NCBI GenBank assembly: GCA_024743115.1
Contig: JANSXC010000012.1
Location: 1 to 64,000, forward strand
DNA length: 64,000 bases
DNA from: a bacterium
Lineage (GTDB): Bacteria; Planctomycetota; UBA1135; UBA2386
Direction: 5' to 3'
A program made the position numbers and the translations under genes. Shown piece after piece: positions 16,749-24,445 of the stretch (the first letter of the stretch is position 1; every line of letters begins with the position of its first letter). Under the pieces are notes generated by a model that was given only the letters and a program-made list of their open reading frames with translations, did no database searches and was not told the DNA's origin.

Positions 16749-17869
16749 CCGTCCTGCCCCGTCTTCTTGACGGTGAGCATGACCACGTCCTCGCGCAGGC
16801 CGTCGTCGCCGGCCTCCTGCTCGATGCTGCCGAGCACCATGTTCATGAACATGTTGGTGTGGCGCGGGCCGTGCTGGCGCAGCAGGTCGAGCACGCCCTC
16901 GCTGCGATGCATCGCATCGTTGCCCAGGACGAGCCGCGTGCCCGGGCTCATGTTGATCTCCTGCGGCCGCAACGACTTCTCGAACACCGGACCGTCGTCG
17001 AGGCCCAGCGCAATGCCCTCGGCGTTGAGCTCGAGCACGTCGCCGCGCTGACAGATGAGCAACGGCGACTGCGCGCCCGCCTGATAAAGCTTGGCGTCGC
17101 CGTCCTTGAGCTGCAGTAGCGTCGCCTTGGCGCAGCAGCCGGACGGCAGCGCCTGCTTCAAGACCTTGTTGGTGTGCGCCAACGCGCGCCGCGGCGTCGC
17201 GTTCTTGCTGAGCGCGCGCTGCAGCTCGTCCCGGGCCTGCCGACACGCGTAGACCGCCAGCGCCCCATGCCCCTCGGCACTCACGAGAAACATCACGGCG
17301 CCGTCCTCGCCCTGATCGACGAGGTCGAAGTAGTCGAGCCCACCGCGCGAACCGTTACCGATTGCGCCATCGGCCTCGAACCCGTCGACCATCGCCAGCT
17401 GATTCGGAACGGTCTTGTCGCGCAGCTGCTTGACGAGCGGATCCATCGACACGAGTCCGCCGCCCTGATCCTCCTGACTCGCGAGCAGCTCGGCGAGATC
17501 GTTGGCCAGATACTGCACCGACCGACCGAGCGCGAAGATCTCGTCGTTGCCGCTGTTTCGCACCCGGACCTCGACGCCGCCGCGACCGAGCTTGCTGACC
17601 GCGAGCCCGATATCGGTCACGCGCGAACCGATCTTGCTGCCGAGCACCCAGCCGCCGATCGCACACACACCGCCGCACACCGCGGCCATGAGTGCCCCGA
17701 TGCCCCAGGCCTTGCCGATCGCGTCGCTCTCGCTCTCGGGCACCGCCCCACCGAGGTTCTGCACGACGGCAACCATGACGAGCAGACCGCCGAGCAGACC
17801 GATCCCGCCCATCGCGAGCGCGAGCCCCATTTGCAGCTTGCCGGTCGACCTCGAGCCTTTTCTAGCCAT
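16745..17869 (-). CDS. membrane protein with degenerate SpoIIE/PP2C-like phosphatase domain
   Basis: A 374-residue protein with two transmembrane segments near residues 12-38 (MGLALAMGGIGLLGGLLVMV) and 53-75. A HAMP-like linker follows (GSRVTDIGLAVSKLGRGGVE), then a SpoIIE-type PP2C fold: GLDYFDLVDQGEDGAVMFLV, LAHTNKVLKQALP, YQAGAQSPLLIC and REDVVMLTVKK. Two metal-binding positions look lost: the usual GDxxGKG reads SAEGHG, and the usual TDG reads NDA. It may therefore be a non-catalytic regulator, or use an altered metal site. AAGGAAG precedes ATG 17869. It sits 48 bp after pgpA and overlaps the MazG-like gene by 4 bp. Confidence 0.75.
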   Translation of the reverse strand: MARKGSRSTGKLQMGLALAMGGIGLLGGLLVMVAVVQNLGGAVPESESDAIGKAWGIGALMAAVCGGVCAIGGWVLGSKIGSRVTDIGLAVSKLGRGGVEVRVRNSGNDEIFALGRSVQYLANDLAELLASQEDQGGGLVSMDPLVKQLRDKTVPNQLAMVDGFEADGAIGNGSRGGLDYFDLVDQGEDGAVMFLVSAEGHGALAVYACRQARDELQRALSKNATPRRALAHTNKVLKQALPSGCCAKATLLQLKDGDAKLYQAGAQSPLLICQRGDVLELNAEGIALGLDDGPVFEKSLRPQEINMSPGTRLVLGNDAMHRSEGVLDLLRQHGPRHTNMFMNMVLGSIEQEAGDDGLREDVVMLTVKKTGQDG

Positions 17870-17917
17870 GGTGATTCGCTTCCTTGTCCAGCGCCGAACG
17901 CCGATCAGTATCCCCGA

Positions 17918-18409
17918 TCAGTAACCTATCAGGGGCAGTGCGAGCCAGATCGAAAGCCCGGCGTAGACCCCGGCCATCTGGTCGTCTGCCATGATGCCGA
18001 CCGCACCCGGCAGATCTTCGAGTTTCTTCGCTGGCTGAATCTTGAGCACGTCGAACGCCCGGAACGCGAAGAACGCCGCGCAGTGCCCCATCGCATACGG
18101 CAGTTCGCCGGCCAGCAGGGCATAGACGATCACGGTGACGAGGTAACCCACGACCTCGTCGAGCACGAACTGCCCGGGATCCTTCTTGGGCCAGACGCGC
18201 TCGACGAACTTCGTCTCGAGGCAGCCGTAAACGAACAGCACCGCGGCCGCGATCGACCACGACAGCACGACGTGCTCCGGCAGCGCCCACTGCAACGTGA
18301 CCGCGAGTGCCACGCCACCGAGCGTGCCGACGGTGCCGGACGCGACCGGCGACAGGCCGAGGCCGAAGCTCGTGATGAGGCACCAACGCAGACGATCGAC
18401 GAGGTTCAT
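17918..18409 (-). CDS. pgpA: phosphatidylglycerophosphatase A
   Basis: A 163-residue polytopic membrane protein matching PgpA: SFGLGLSPVASGTVGTLGGV near the N-terminus, DPGQFVLDEVVGYLVT and FFAFRAFDVLKIQPAKKLED, and C-terminal GIMADDQMAGVYAGL. These contain the conserved acidic residues of the family. It removes phosphate from phosphatidylglycerophosphate to give phosphatidylglycerol. It lies 33 bp downstream of pgsA, which makes its substrate, so the two steps are co-transcribed. Confidence 0.93.
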   Translation of the reverse strand: MNLVDRLRWCLITSFGLGLSPVASGTVGTLGGVALAVTLQWALPEHVVLSWSIAAAVLFVYGCLETKFVERVWPKKDPGQFVLDEVVGYLVTVIVYALLAGELPYAMGHCAAFFAFRAFDVLKIQPAKKLEDLPGAVGIMADDQMAGVYAGLSIWLALPLIGY

Positions 18410-18442
18410 GGCGGAGTCGGGTCAGGTTCGCGGAACAGCTGG

Positions 18443-19078
18443 TCAGATCGCCCCGGCGAGCACGATCTTGCGCGCCTTCCAGACGTAGTTCAGCCCGGAG
18501 AACGCCGTGAGAACGAGGCTGACCCAGAAGCCGCCGAACGCGGCCCAGATCCAGGTCTCGCAGCCGGCGACCATCGTGAGCAGGGCGCCACAGGTCCAGC
18601 ACTGCGCGACCATCTTGTACTTGCCGAGGCGGTCGGCCGGGAACGGCTCGCCCGTGGATTCGACGTAGCCACGGATCGCGGTCACGAGGAACTCACGAGC
18701 GATCACGATGACGACGAACCACGACGAGTACACCATGCCGTTCGCGATCAGCCCGAACTCGTCCTCGTACTTGAGCAGGATCACGAGCGTGCCGGCGATG
18801 AGGACCTTGTCGGCGAACGGGTCGGCGATGCGGCCGAACGCGGTCACCATGTTCCACTTGCGCGCCAGATGGCCATCGAGGAAATCGGTGAACGCGGCGA
18901 CGAGGAACAGCCAGAACGCGCTCCACACGAGTGTCGGGTCCGGCTGCAGGATCCGGGTGGAGTGGTCGGTGTCACCCAGTGTGCGCTGTCCGCCTGTCAG
19001 CCAGGCCCACTCGAGGAGTACGAACACGGCCGCGGTGAGAACGAGACGCGCGGTCGTGATGAGGTTGGGCACGTTCAC
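18443..19078 (-). CDS. pgsA: CDP-diacylglycerol--glycerol-3-phosphate 3-phosphatidyltransferase
   Basis: A 211-residue membrane CDP-alcohol phosphatidyltransferase. It begins MNVPNLITTARLVLTAAVFV, as PgsA does, and has the full DG-x2-AR-x8-G-x3-D-x3-D signature in FLDGHLARKWNMVTAFGRIA plus DPFADK. It makes phosphatidylglycerophosphate from CDP-diacylglycerol and glycerol-3-phosphate. About 20 residues between the first helix and the signature (ERs such as QRTLGDTDHSTRIL) form a small insertion. Its ATG overlaps the stop of rimO by 4 bp (ATGA), and pgpA follows. Confidence 0.94.
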   Translation of the reverse strand: MNVPNLITTARLVLTAAVFVLLEWAWLTGGQRTLGDTDHSTRILQPDPTLVWSAFWLFLVAAFTDFLDGHLARKWNMVTAFGRIADPFADKVLIAGTLVILLKYEDEFGLIANGMVYSSWFVVIVIAREFLVTAIRGYVESTGEPFPADRLGKYKMVAQCWTCGALLTMVAGCETWIWAAFGGFWVSLVLTAFSGLNYVWKARKIVLAGAI

Positions 19079-20421
19079 GACGCCACCTCACCGACGAGTT
19101 CGTAATCACCGGCCTGGGTGATCCGGGTCGCGACGAAGTCGCCGACGCCGGCCGCATCCCCCGGCAACAGCACGCGACCGTCGACCTCGGGCGCATCGGC
19201 CCACGTCCGACCGACCAGGAACTCGCCGCTCTCGTCGTGACCGTCCACGAGCACGGGCAGCGTGCGACCGATCAGCGAGCGCTGGAACTCGCCCATGATC
19301 TCGCGCTGGCGCGCCATCAGCGTCGCCGCCCGTTCTTCGGCGACGGCCTCGTCGACCTGATCCGGCAGATCGTGCGCCGGCGTGGTCTCCTCGCGCGAAT
19401 ACGTGAAGACGCCGAGCCGCTCGAAGCGATAGGTCTCGACGAGGTCCAGGAGCTCGGCGAAGTCCGCCTCGGTCTCGCCGGGGAAACCCGTGATCAACGT
19501 GCTGCGCACCGCGATCCCGGGCACCTCGTCGCGCAGGCGATCGAGAATGCCGCGCACCTGATCGCGCGAGACGCCGCGCTTCATCGCCTTCAACATCGGC
19601 GAGCTGATGTGCTGGATCGGGATATCGAGGTACTTCACCGCCTTCTCGTGCTCGCGCAGGAAGGTCGTGAGTTCCGGCCGTACGGTATGCGGGTAGGCAT
19701 ACATCAGCCGGATCCAACGGATGCCGTCGACGTCGCCGAGCCGCTCGAGCAGCTCGTGGATCCGCCGCTTGCGATCGACGTCGAGGCCGTAGGCAGTGGT
19801 GTCCTCGGCGACGATGACCAGCTCCTGGACCCCGCCCGCCGCGAGGACTTCGGCCTCTTCGACGAGCACGTCGATCGGCTTACTGCGGTTGCGGCCGCGC
19901 ATCGAGGGAATCGCGCAGAACGTGCACTTGTGATCGCAGCCCTCACTGATGCGCAGGTAGGCGAAGCTGTGCGGCGTGAGCAGCACGCGCTTCTGATCGC
20001 TGCGCGGCCCCTTCGGCCGGCCGCCGTCCACCGTTGCCACCCAGCGCCGGTCGCTGCCGTTGACGATCTTCCGCACCACACCAGGCACGGCCGAGTAATC
20101 GCTGAGCCCGAACACGGCATCGAGCTCCGGAACCTCTTCCGCGAGCTGTTCGCCGTAGCGCTGGGCCAGGCAGCCGACCGCGACGACGCCCTTGAGCGCG
20201 CCCTCTTGCTTGAGGCGCGACACGGACAGGATCGTGTCGATCGACTCCTGCTTGGCGCTGTCGATGAAGCCGCACGTGTTGACCACGACGACGTCGGCAT
20301 CCTCGGGTTCGGTCACGACCTGCAGCCCCTCTTCGACGGCATGCCCGAGCAGCACCTCGGAATCGACGAGGTTGCGCGCGCAGCCGAGGCTGACGAGGGA
20401 AACGCGGATCGCTTCGTTCAC
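19075..20421 (-). CDS. rimO: ribosomal protein uS12 methylthiotransferase RimO
   Basis: A 448-residue radical-SAM methylthiotransferase. The N-terminal UPF0004 domain begins VSLVSLGCARNLVDSEVLLG, with three Cys expected for the auxiliary cluster (C14, VVNTCGF, VAVGCLAQRYGE). The radical-SAM CxxxCxxC is SEGCDHKCTFCAIPSMRGRN, and a TRAM domain is at the C-terminus. The VSLGCARNLVDSE form is characteristic of RimO rather than MiaB. It adds a methylthio group to an Asp of ribosomal protein uS12. The start is GTG 20421. It sits directly downstream of ribosomal genes and overlaps pgsA by 4 bp. Confidence 0.95.
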   Translation of the reverse strand: MNEAIRVSLVSLGCARNLVDSEVLLGHAVEEGLQVVTEPEDADVVVVNTCGFIDSAKQESIDTILSVSRLKQEGALKGVVAVGCLAQRYGEQLAEEVPELDAVFGLSDYSAVPGVVRKIVNGSDRRWVATVDGGRPKGPRSDQKRVLLTPHSFAYLRISEGCDHKCTFCAIPSMRGRNRSKPIDVLVEEAEVLAAGGVQELVIVAEDTTAYGLDVDRKRRIHELLERLGDVDGIRWIRLMYAYPHTVRPELTTFLREHEKAVKYLDIPIQHISSPMLKAMKRGVSRDQVRGILDRLRDEVPGIAVRSTLITGFPGETEADFAELLDLVETYRFERLGVFTYSREETTPAHDLPDQVDEAVAEERAATLMARQREIMGEFQRSLIGRTLPVLVDGHDESGEFLVGRTWADAPEVDGRVLLPGDAAGVGDFVATRITQAGDYELVGEVAS

Positions 20422-20513
20422 GGGAGAGCGGCCGACTGCCGAGGTCGGTGGGATCGCACCGGACCCGATCGGCCCGGCGCATCACAGCGACGGAGGCCCT
20501 ACTGGGCCGTCTG

Positions 20514-20966
20514 CTACTGGGGCTTCTGCTGAACGACCCAGACCTTGATCGTCGCCTCCACGTCGGTGTGCAGGTGCACGACCACGTCGAAGACGCCGAT
20601 CTCCTTGATCGGCTGGTCGAGACGAACGTGCCGGTCCTCGACCGACAGCTCCTTCTCGCGCAGCGCGGCCGCGATGTTCGTGGCCGTCACCGAACCGAAC
20701 AGGTGACCCTCTTCGTTCGCCTTGCTCTCGATCGTGACCGAGGTCTCGGCGAGCTTGGTCGAGAGGTCCTTGTAGCCCTGGATCCGGCCCTGCTCCTCGG
20801 CGAACGCAGCCGCGCGCGCGGCTTCGATCTCCGCGACGTTGCTCTTGGTCACGGCGACCGCGAGCCCCTGGGGCAGGAGGTAGTTACGGGCATACCCGGG
20901 CTTCACATCGACGACGTCGCCGGTGCGGCCCAGATGCTCGATGTTCTGACGCAGCAACAGTTCCAT
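20514..20966 (-). CDS. rplI: 50S ribosomal protein bL9
   Basis: A 150-residue bL9. The N-terminal rRNA-binding domain has MELLLRQNIEHLGRTGDVVD and VKPGYARNYLLPQGLAV, followed by the long central helix and the C-terminal domain (EEGHLFGSVTATNIAAAL). Length is normal. Its start overlaps the stop of rpsR by one base. Confidence 0.96.
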   Translation of the reverse strand: MELLLRQNIEHLGRTGDVVDVKPGYARNYLLPQGLAVAVTKSNVAEIEAARAAAFAEEQGRIQGYKDLSTKLAETSVTIESKANEEGHLFGSVTATNIAAALREKELSVEDRHVRLDQPIKEIGVFDVVVHLHTDVEATIKVWVVQQKPQ

Positions 20967-21283
20967 CAGACCCTCCCGATGAACGGCATGAGGCCGACGA
21001 GGCGCGCGTTCTTGATCGCGTTGGCGAGCTTGCGCTGGTTCTGGCCGGAGAACCCCGAGCGCTTGCGCGACAGGATCCGACCGTTGGGCGAGACGAACTT
21101 GCTCAGGTAGGCGACGTTCTTGTAGTCCAGCGGCTCTTCGGGCTCGACCTCACGGCGCTTCTGGCCGAAACGGCCGAACTTCGAACGGCGCGGGCCGCTC
21201 CCAGTCGGACGCGGCGCCGGCGTGCTGCTCGTGCTGCTGCTGCTGCTGTCGCCGGACTCGGCGGGGGTGTTGGTAGAAGTCAT
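20966..21283 (-). CDS. rpsR: 30S ribosomal protein bS18
   Basis: A 105-residue bS18. The core is LDYKNVAYLSKFVSPNGRIL followed by SRKRSGFSGQNQRKLANAIK and NARLVGLMPF, a standard match. The N-terminal 45 residues form a Ser/Thr/Pro-rich extension beyond the usual 75-residue protein, with a run of serines encoded by repeated gct/gctg triplets on the plus strand near 21222-21251. It lies 3 bp from rpsF and overlaps rplI. An ssb gene, often found between rpsF and rpsR in other bacteria, is absent. Confidence 0.95.
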   Translation of the reverse strand: MTSTNTPAESGDSSSSSTSSTPAPRPTGSGPRRSKFGRFGQKRREVEPEEPLDYKNVAYLSKFVSPNGRILSRKRSGFSGQNQRKLANAIKNARLVGLMPFIGRV

Positions 21284-21286
21284 GGC

Positions 21287-21928
21287 TTAGTTGTCTCCCT
21301 CGGGCTTGGTCTCGGCCTCGCCCTCTGCGGTCTTGGCTTCGGCGCTCGCTTCCGAAGCGGCCTCGCCCTCGGCGGCACCGGCCTCGGCGCTCTCGCCGTC
21401 GCCTTCGGCCTTCTCGCCGTCGGCTTCGCCGTCCTTGGCCTCACCATCCTTGGCTTCACCATCCTTGGCTTCACCATCCTTGGCGTCGCCGTCCTTGGCG
21501 TCGCCGTCCTTGGCTTCGCCGTCCTTGGCCGGCTCTTCGGCCGCCGGCTCCTCGACCTCGGGCGCATCGTCGACCGGGATCGCGTTGACGTCGAATTCGG
21601 CTTCGGGCTCGTAGGCCGTCTCCGGCACCTCGTCGCACTGCAGCGTCAGGAAGCGCATCACCGCTTCGTTGAACTGCAGGTCACGGCGAATCGGCACCAG
21701 GTTCTGCGTGTCCGCTTCGAAGTACGTCAGCAGGAAGGTGCCGCGCAGCTGACCGCGCATCGGGTAACCGAGCCGGCGCTCGTCCCAGCGCTTGCTGGTG
21801 AGCACCTTGGCACCGTGCTTCTCGAAAACGGCTGCGACCGATTGCTTGACCGGCTCCCAGCCCTTGCGCACCTCGCGATTGTCGAGGACGCACATGCATT
21901 CATAAGTACGACTACGTTCCAACTTCAT
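21287..21928 (-). CDS. rpsF: 30S ribosomal protein bS6 with long acidic repeat tail
   Basis: A 213-residue bS6. The first ~100 residues are the normal domain (YECMCVLDNREVRKGWEPVK, KRWDERRLGYPMRGQLRGTF, FNEAVMRFLTL). After it comes about 105 residues almost entirely of Ala, Glu, Asp, Gly and Lys, including seven tandem AKDG[ED] units. E. coli bS6 also has a short acidic tail that is extended with glutamates, but this one is about as long as the protein itself. The order rpsF-rpsR-rplI is conserved. Start ATG 21928. Confidence 0.94.
   Translation of the reverse strand: MKLERSRTYECMCVLDNREVRKGWEPVKQSVAAVFEKHGAKVLTSKRWDERRLGYPMRGQLRGTFLLTYFEADTQNLVPIRRDLQFNEAVMRFLTLQCDEVPETAYEPEAEFDVNAIPVDDAPEVEEPAAEEPAKDGEAKDGDAKDGDAKDGEAKDGEAKDGEAKDGEADGEKAEGDGESAEAGAAEGEAASEASAEAKTAEGEAETKPEGDN
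21422..21526. repeat. seven tandem 15-bp repeats in rpsF
   Basis: Seven consecutive 15-bp units (plus-strand form GGCTTCGCCGTCCTT and variants such as GGCTTCACCATCCTT) fill 21422-21526. On the minus strand each encodes AKDGE or AKDGD. Unit lengths are exact, so copy number can change without a frameshift. Confidence 0.9.
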
Positions 21929-21970
21929 TCTCCGGGTTTCACATCACCGGGCCATGGCCCGATGCGAGAT

Positions 21971-22723
21971 CTACGATGCGGGATCCACACCGGCACCGTC
22001 GTCGTCGCCAGGAGTTGGCGGCGTCACGGTCCCGTTGTAGGTCCCCATGAGATTCTGGAGGTCGGCACCACCGAGCCACGCGAGTACGCAGTCACTGGCC
22101 CGACCAAGGACAGGACCAAGAACCTCACGTTCCTCCGGGAGGAATGGAGCCAGGACGAAGTCGGGCCACTCCTCACCAGCCAGCGGAATCGCGGCTTCGG
22201 AGATGCCCTTCGATGGTCCTTCGGACCCACCGATCGGTGGCGACTTGGAGTCACCCGCGGAGTCGGCGGATTGCCCGATACCGAGACGGAGACGAGGAAA
22301 CGCGTCCGTGCCCAGATGTTGCTGGATGGACTTGAGGCCATTGTGGCCCCCTGCGCTCCCCGACGGCCGGATGCGGATCCGGCCCAGCGGTAGGTTCAGG
22401 TCATCAACGATCACAAAGAGCGAATCCGGCTCGCGCTCCGCGTGCCGAAGCATCGGCGCAGCGACTTCACCGGACAGATTCACGTAGGACTGCGGCTTGA
22501 CCAGAGCGAACGACTGCTCGTTCTGATGGCCCTCGCAGAACTTCGCCTTCACTTTGCCGGAGAACCGCTTGGCCCCGTCGGGGCCACGGCGCTCGAGGCG
22601 CGAGAAAGCGAGTCCCAGACGTTCCGCCACGAGGTCGAGCACCATGAACCCGATGTTGTGTCGGGTCTGCTCGTATTCGGGACCGGGATTGCCGATGCCG
22701 AGTGCGATGCGGTGCCAGCCCAT
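21971..22723 (-). CDS. pth: peptidyl-tRNA hydrolase
   Basis: A 250-residue Pth. It begins RIALGIGNPGPEYEQTRHNI, with the catalytic His (TRHN) and conserved Asn, and has KPQSYVNLSGEVAAP, IVDDLNLPLGRIRIRPSGSA and GGHNGLKSI. It recycles peptidyl-tRNA dropped during translation. It is longer than the usual ~190 residues: an insertion of about 30 residues after RLRLGIGQ (SADSAGDSKSPPIGGSEG...) and a C-terminal tail rich in Pro/Gly/Asp account for the difference. The insertion falls where other Pths read straight on to the last helix (DFVLAPFLPEER). It lies between rplY and rpsF in the usual order. Confidence 0.94.
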   Translation of the reverse strand: MGWHRIALGIGNPGPEYEQTRHNIGFMVLDLVAERLGLAFSRLERRGPDGAKRFSGKVKAKFCEGHQNEQSFALVKPQSYVNLSGEVAAPMLRHAEREPDSLFVIVDDLNLPLGRIRIRPSGSAGGHNGLKSIQQHLGTDAFPRLRLGIGQSADSAGDSKSPPIGGSEGPSKGISEAAIPLAGEEWPDFVLAPFLPEEREVLGPVLGRASDCVLAWLGGADLQNLMGTYNGTVTPPTPGDDDGAGVDPAS

Positions 22724-22792
22724 GGGGGCGTCAGGGGGGCGAAGAGGTTACGGCGCGACCCGGGAAAGGCAAGCCGCGCCCGGCTCCACCCG

Positions 22793-22812
22793 AAAAAACC
22801 CCGGCCGCGCCG
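22793..22812 (-). terminator. possible weak intrinsic terminator after rplY
   Basis: On the minus strand just after the rplY stop, CGGC-GCG-GCCG is followed by GGG and six T residues (plus-strand A-run 22793-22798). The stem is only 4 bp, so this may attenuate rather than stop transcription into pth. Confidence 0.3.
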
Positions 22813-22820
22813 ACGAACGA

Positions 22821-23450
22821 CTAGGAGTCGCCGCCTGCCGCGGGCTTGTCGCCCTCGGCTGCGGCGTCACCCTCGGCGGGGGCTTCCTGATCCTTCTTGC
22901 GACCGCCGCGCGGGCCGACGACGTGACAAATCGCCGTATCCGGCGACGACACGAGCTCGACGCCCTCGGGGAGCGGCAGATCCTTGGCACGCAGGAAGTC
23001 ATCGATGTTGAGCTTGCTGACGTCGACCTCGATCCCTTCCGGAATCGCGGACGGCAGACAACGCACCTCGACGACGAGCTGATCCTTCACGAGCGTGCCA
23101 CCCTTCGACAGGCCGGCAGCGTGACCCAGCATCGAGACCTCGACCTTCGCCAGGAGCGGCTTGTCGAGATCGATGCGGCGGAAGTCGGCGTGCAGTGGAC
23201 GGTCGTTGAGCGTGTGCCACGCGACCTCCTGCAGGAACGCGTTCTCGGTCGCACCGGCGACATCGAGCGCGAACACCTTGCAGTTGGCCTTCACATGCTG
23301 GTCGAGCTCCCACTCGGAGATCGAGATGGCGACGCTGTCACCACCCTGGCCGTAGAGAACCGCGGGCATCCAGCCCTCATTGCGAATGTGCGCGAGCTGG
23401 TTGCGCCCCATCGCGGTGCGGCGCTCGGCCTTCATTGGAACGACTTTCAT
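22821..23450 (-). CDS. rplY: 50S ribosomal protein bL25 (CTC/TL5 form)
   Basis: A 209-residue bL25 of the longer general-stress CTC type. The N-terminal 5S rRNA-binding domain has MGRNQLAHIRNEGWMPAVLY and WHTLNDRPLHADFRRIDLDK; the C-terminal TL5-like beta domain has GGTLVKDQLVVEVRCLPSAI. The tail after GPRGGRKKDQE is Ala/Glu/Gly/Asp-rich. It is placed between prs and pth, a conserved arrangement in many bacteria. Confidence 0.94.
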   Translation of the reverse strand: MKVVPMKAERRTAMGRNQLAHIRNEGWMPAVLYGQGGDSVAISISEWELDQHVKANCKVFALDVAGATENAFLQEVAWHTLNDRPLHADFRRIDLDKPLLAKVEVSMLGHAAGLSKGGTLVKDQLVVEVRCLPSAIPEGIEVDVSKLNIDDFLRAKDLPLPEGVELVSSPDTAICHVVGPRGGRKKDQEAPAEGDAAAEGDKPAAGGDS

Positions 23451-23495
23451 GACACTACCTCTTGGAACGGTATACGGGGTCGGAAGCGGCGCCGA

Positions 23496-24443
23496 TCAAC
23501 GCTCGCTCTCGAACAGGATGCTGATGCTCTCGCTGCGATGAATGCGATCGATCGCGCGCGCGAGCAGTTGGGCGACCGAGCAGACCTCGACCTTGTCGAG
23601 CTTGCTCGTCGGAACGGGAACCGAGTCGGTGAAGAAGATCTTCTCGACCTCGGCAGAGTTGAGCCTCTCGATCGCGTTGCCGGCCAGCACGGCGTGCGTC
23701 GCGACGATGTAGACCTTGCGCGCGCCCTTCTTCTTGACGATGCGCACCGCGTCGACGATCGAGCCGCCCGTGCTGACCATGTCGTCGACGAGGATCACGT
23801 CGCGATCGCCGACGTCACCGATGATGTTCTCGATGACGGTCTTCTCACCGCTGATGCGGCGCTTGTCGATGATCGCGAGGTCGCAGCCGAGCTCCTTCGC
23901 GTAGGCCCGGGCGAGCTTCGTGCCGCCGATGTCCGGCGAAACGATCATCAGGTTGTGGGTCTCGAGCTGGCGCACGCGCTCGATGAGCACGGGGCGGGCG
24001 TAGAGGTGATCGACGGGGATGTCGAAGAAGCCCTGGATCTGCGCCGCGTGCAGATCGATCGCCACGACGCGGTGGTAGCCTGCGGTGACGAGCAGGTTGG
24101 CGACCAGCTTGGCGTTGATCGGCACCCGCCCCTCGTCCTTGCGATCCTTGCGGGCGTAGCCGAAGTACGGAATGACCGCGGTGATCCGATCCGCCGACGC
24201 GCGCCGCAGGCAATCCGCGAACGACAGCAGCTGGAACAGGTGATCGTGCACCGGCGGACAGGTTGGCTGCACGACGAACACGTCGGCCCCGCGCACGTCG
24301 CAGTCGAGCTTGAGGTTGACCTCACCGTCCGGAAACGGCTCGAGCGTCGCGGCGCCCAGCGGCACGCCCATGTGCGAACAGATGCCCTGCGCGAGTTCGC
24401 GGTGGGCCGTGCCCGAGAAGACTCTGAGTCGTTCGCCTCGCAT
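23496..24443 (-). CDS. prs: ribose-phosphate pyrophosphokinase
   Basis: A 315-residue PRPP synthase, standard length. It makes PRPP from ribose-5-phosphate and ATP for nucleotide, His and Trp synthesis. Motifs: LRVFSGTAHRELAQGICSHM, YFGYARKDRK (ATP site), VAIDLHAAQIQGFF and the PRPP loop ILVDDMVSTGGSIVDAV. ATG 24443 gives MRGERLRVF; the frame is open further upstream into glmU. It follows glmU after 2 bp. Confidence 0.96.
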   Translation of the reverse strand: MRGERLRVFSGTAHRELAQGICSHMGVPLGAATLEPFPDGEVNLKLDCDVRGADVFVVQPTCPPVHDHLFQLLSFADCLRRASADRITAVIPYFGYARKDRKDEGRVPINAKLVANLLVTAGYHRVVAIDLHAAQIQGFFDIPVDHLYARPVLIERVRQLETHNLMIVSPDIGGTKLARAYAKELGCDLAIIDKRRISGEKTVIENIIGDVGDRDVILVDDMVSTGGSIVDAVRIVKKKGARKVYIVATHAVLAGNAIERLNSAEVEKIFFTDSVPVPTSKLDKVEVCSVAQLLARAIDRIHRSESISILFESER

Positions 24444-24445
24444 GG

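Noticed and set aside
16407..17246. A 279-codon version of the MazG-like protein
   Set aside because: The first ~165 codons lie inside the SpoIIE-like gene in another frame; the overlapping ATGA at 16748 gives a normal-length MazG protein.
17174..19105. A 643-codon plus-strand frame across pgpA and pgsA
   Set aside because: Antisense to two recognisable phospholipid genes; composition is that of a shadow frame.
21422..21526. CRISPR-like periodicity
   Set aside because: The 15-bp units are contiguous with no spacers and encode a protein repeat in rpsF.
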